From Sphaerochaeta sp. (GTDB lineage: Bacteria > Spirochaetota > Spirochaetia > Sphaerochaetales > Sphaerochaetaceae), in assembly GCA_003446545.1 (NCBI GenBank), contig DMAO01000167.1, forward strand, positions 196 through 5,788: a DNA stretch of 5,593 nt, read 5' to 3'. The notes beneath the pieces are model-generated. The model saw only the letters and a list, made by a program, of their open reading frames with translations, was not told the origin of the DNA and searched no databases. Of this stretch, positions 5,148-5,593 are shown piece after piece. Each line of letters begins with the position of its first letter. Position 1 is the stretch's first letter. The translations under genes were made by a program, and so were the position numbers.

Positions 5148-5593
5148 TCATTTGTCATTCCGCATCGCTATTATTCGTTGCAGGACAACAAAAACACACA
5201 ACAGGACTGCAATAGTAACCTTTGTCCACCAGGCATTCAGATTCAAGAGGGTTACAATCGTCTGGATAGTCCCTTGGATCAAAACTCCAAAGGCAGTTCC
5301 CACAACACTACCTACCCCCCCGGAGAGCATCGTCCCGCCTATGACTGCTGAAGATATGGCGTCAAGTTCCAAGCCAAGGTTCTGTAGCGCATACCCAGCT
5401 AGCGTATAGAAGCTAAAGAGAACCCCACCAAGAGCGGCACAGAATCCACTTATTGCAAAGACAAGAATCTTTACCCTGCTCACGGGCAAACCCATAAGAC
5501 GGGCACTCTGCTCACTACCACCTACAGCATAGACACTGCGTCCAAACTTGGAATATCGAAGGATGTATAAAGCTACTAGTACGACTGCAATGG
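5148..5593 (-). CDS. yjfF: Sugar ABC transporter permease, YjfF-like (C-terminal 147 residues, 5' end beyond window)
   Basis: This is one of the two inner-membrane permease subunits of a sugar ABC importer of the RbsC/YtfT/YjfF family. Only the C-terminal 147 codons are present; the frame stays open to the right edge, so the true start lies outside. The fragment opens in a hydrophobic segment and then carries the cytoplasmic loop with FGRSVYAVGGSEQSARLMGL, the coupling-helix region that contacts the ATPase in this family. After it come further membrane segments with GYALQNLGLELDAISSAVIGG, TMLSGGVGSVVGT and LNAWWTKVTIAVLL. From memory these match E. coli YjfF nearly block for block (GYALAGVGVELDAIASVVIGG, SSWWTKIAIGILL), which is why YjfF is preferred over RbsC or YtfT. 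E. coli YjfF works with YtfQ, YtfR and YtfT to import galactofuranose. The missing subunits are probably further right. The stop codon lies about 56 bases before the kinase gene on the same strand, and no terminator is visible between them, so cotranscription is likely. The protein ends in a short charged tail. Family call is secure; the substrate is inferred. Confidence 0.9.
   Translation of the reverse strand, partial: IAVVLVALYILRYSKFGRSVYAVGGSEQSARLMGLPVSRVKILVFAISGFCAALGGVLFSFYTLAGYALQNLGLELDAISSAVIGGTMLSGGVGSVVGTAFGVLIQGTIQTIVTLLNLNAWWTKVTIAVLLCVFVVLQRIIAMRNDK

Overview
All supported genes in this window lie on the minus strand, so transcription runs from the right edge to the left. In that order they are: the C-terminal part of a YjfF-type sugar ABC permease (cut by the right edge), a LytS/YesM-type sensor histidine kinase, a YesN-type response regulator with an AraC DNA-binding domain, a membrane-tethered or lipid-anchored protein made of two fused periplasmic sugar-binding domains, a 178-base gap with candidate regulatory sequence, and the first 34 codons of an unrecognised gene cut by the left edge. 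No tRNA, rRNA, CRISPR array, insertion sequence or phage gene was seen.

The first four genes are packed like one operon. The gap between permease and kinase is about 56 bases, kinase and regulator overlap by 29 bases, and regulator and binding protein share one base (TGATG). The permease closely resembles E. coli YjfF, part of the galactofuranose importer YtfQ-YtfR-YtfT-YjfF. The second half of the binding protein resembles YtfQ, the binding protein of that importer. The simplest reading is a sugar-import locus (furanose forms of galactose or arabinose are the first candidates) with its own sensing module. In that module a double-headed extracytoplasmic binding protein would present ligand to the Cache-domain kinase, which phosphorylates the AraC-type regulator. 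Three-component sensors of this kind are known (XylFII-LytS-YesN in Clostridium, HptA-HptS-HptR in Staphylococcus aureus). The tandem fusion of two binding domains is the unusual part.

The left 290 bases hold structure that protein annotation does not explain: a plausible promoter, an 18-codon leader ORF, two collinear inverted repeats around the ribosome-binding site and start codon of the last gene, and a perfect 24-base palindrome inside that gene's 5' coding part.

The organism cannot be named with certainty. Moderate GC, strong AAGGAG ribosome-binding sites, a YesM/YesN pair beside a YtfQ/YjfF-type importer, and a loose lipobox fit a spirochaete of the Sphaerochaeta/Treponema kind. A Firmicute is the main alternative. 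This is inference from gene style only.
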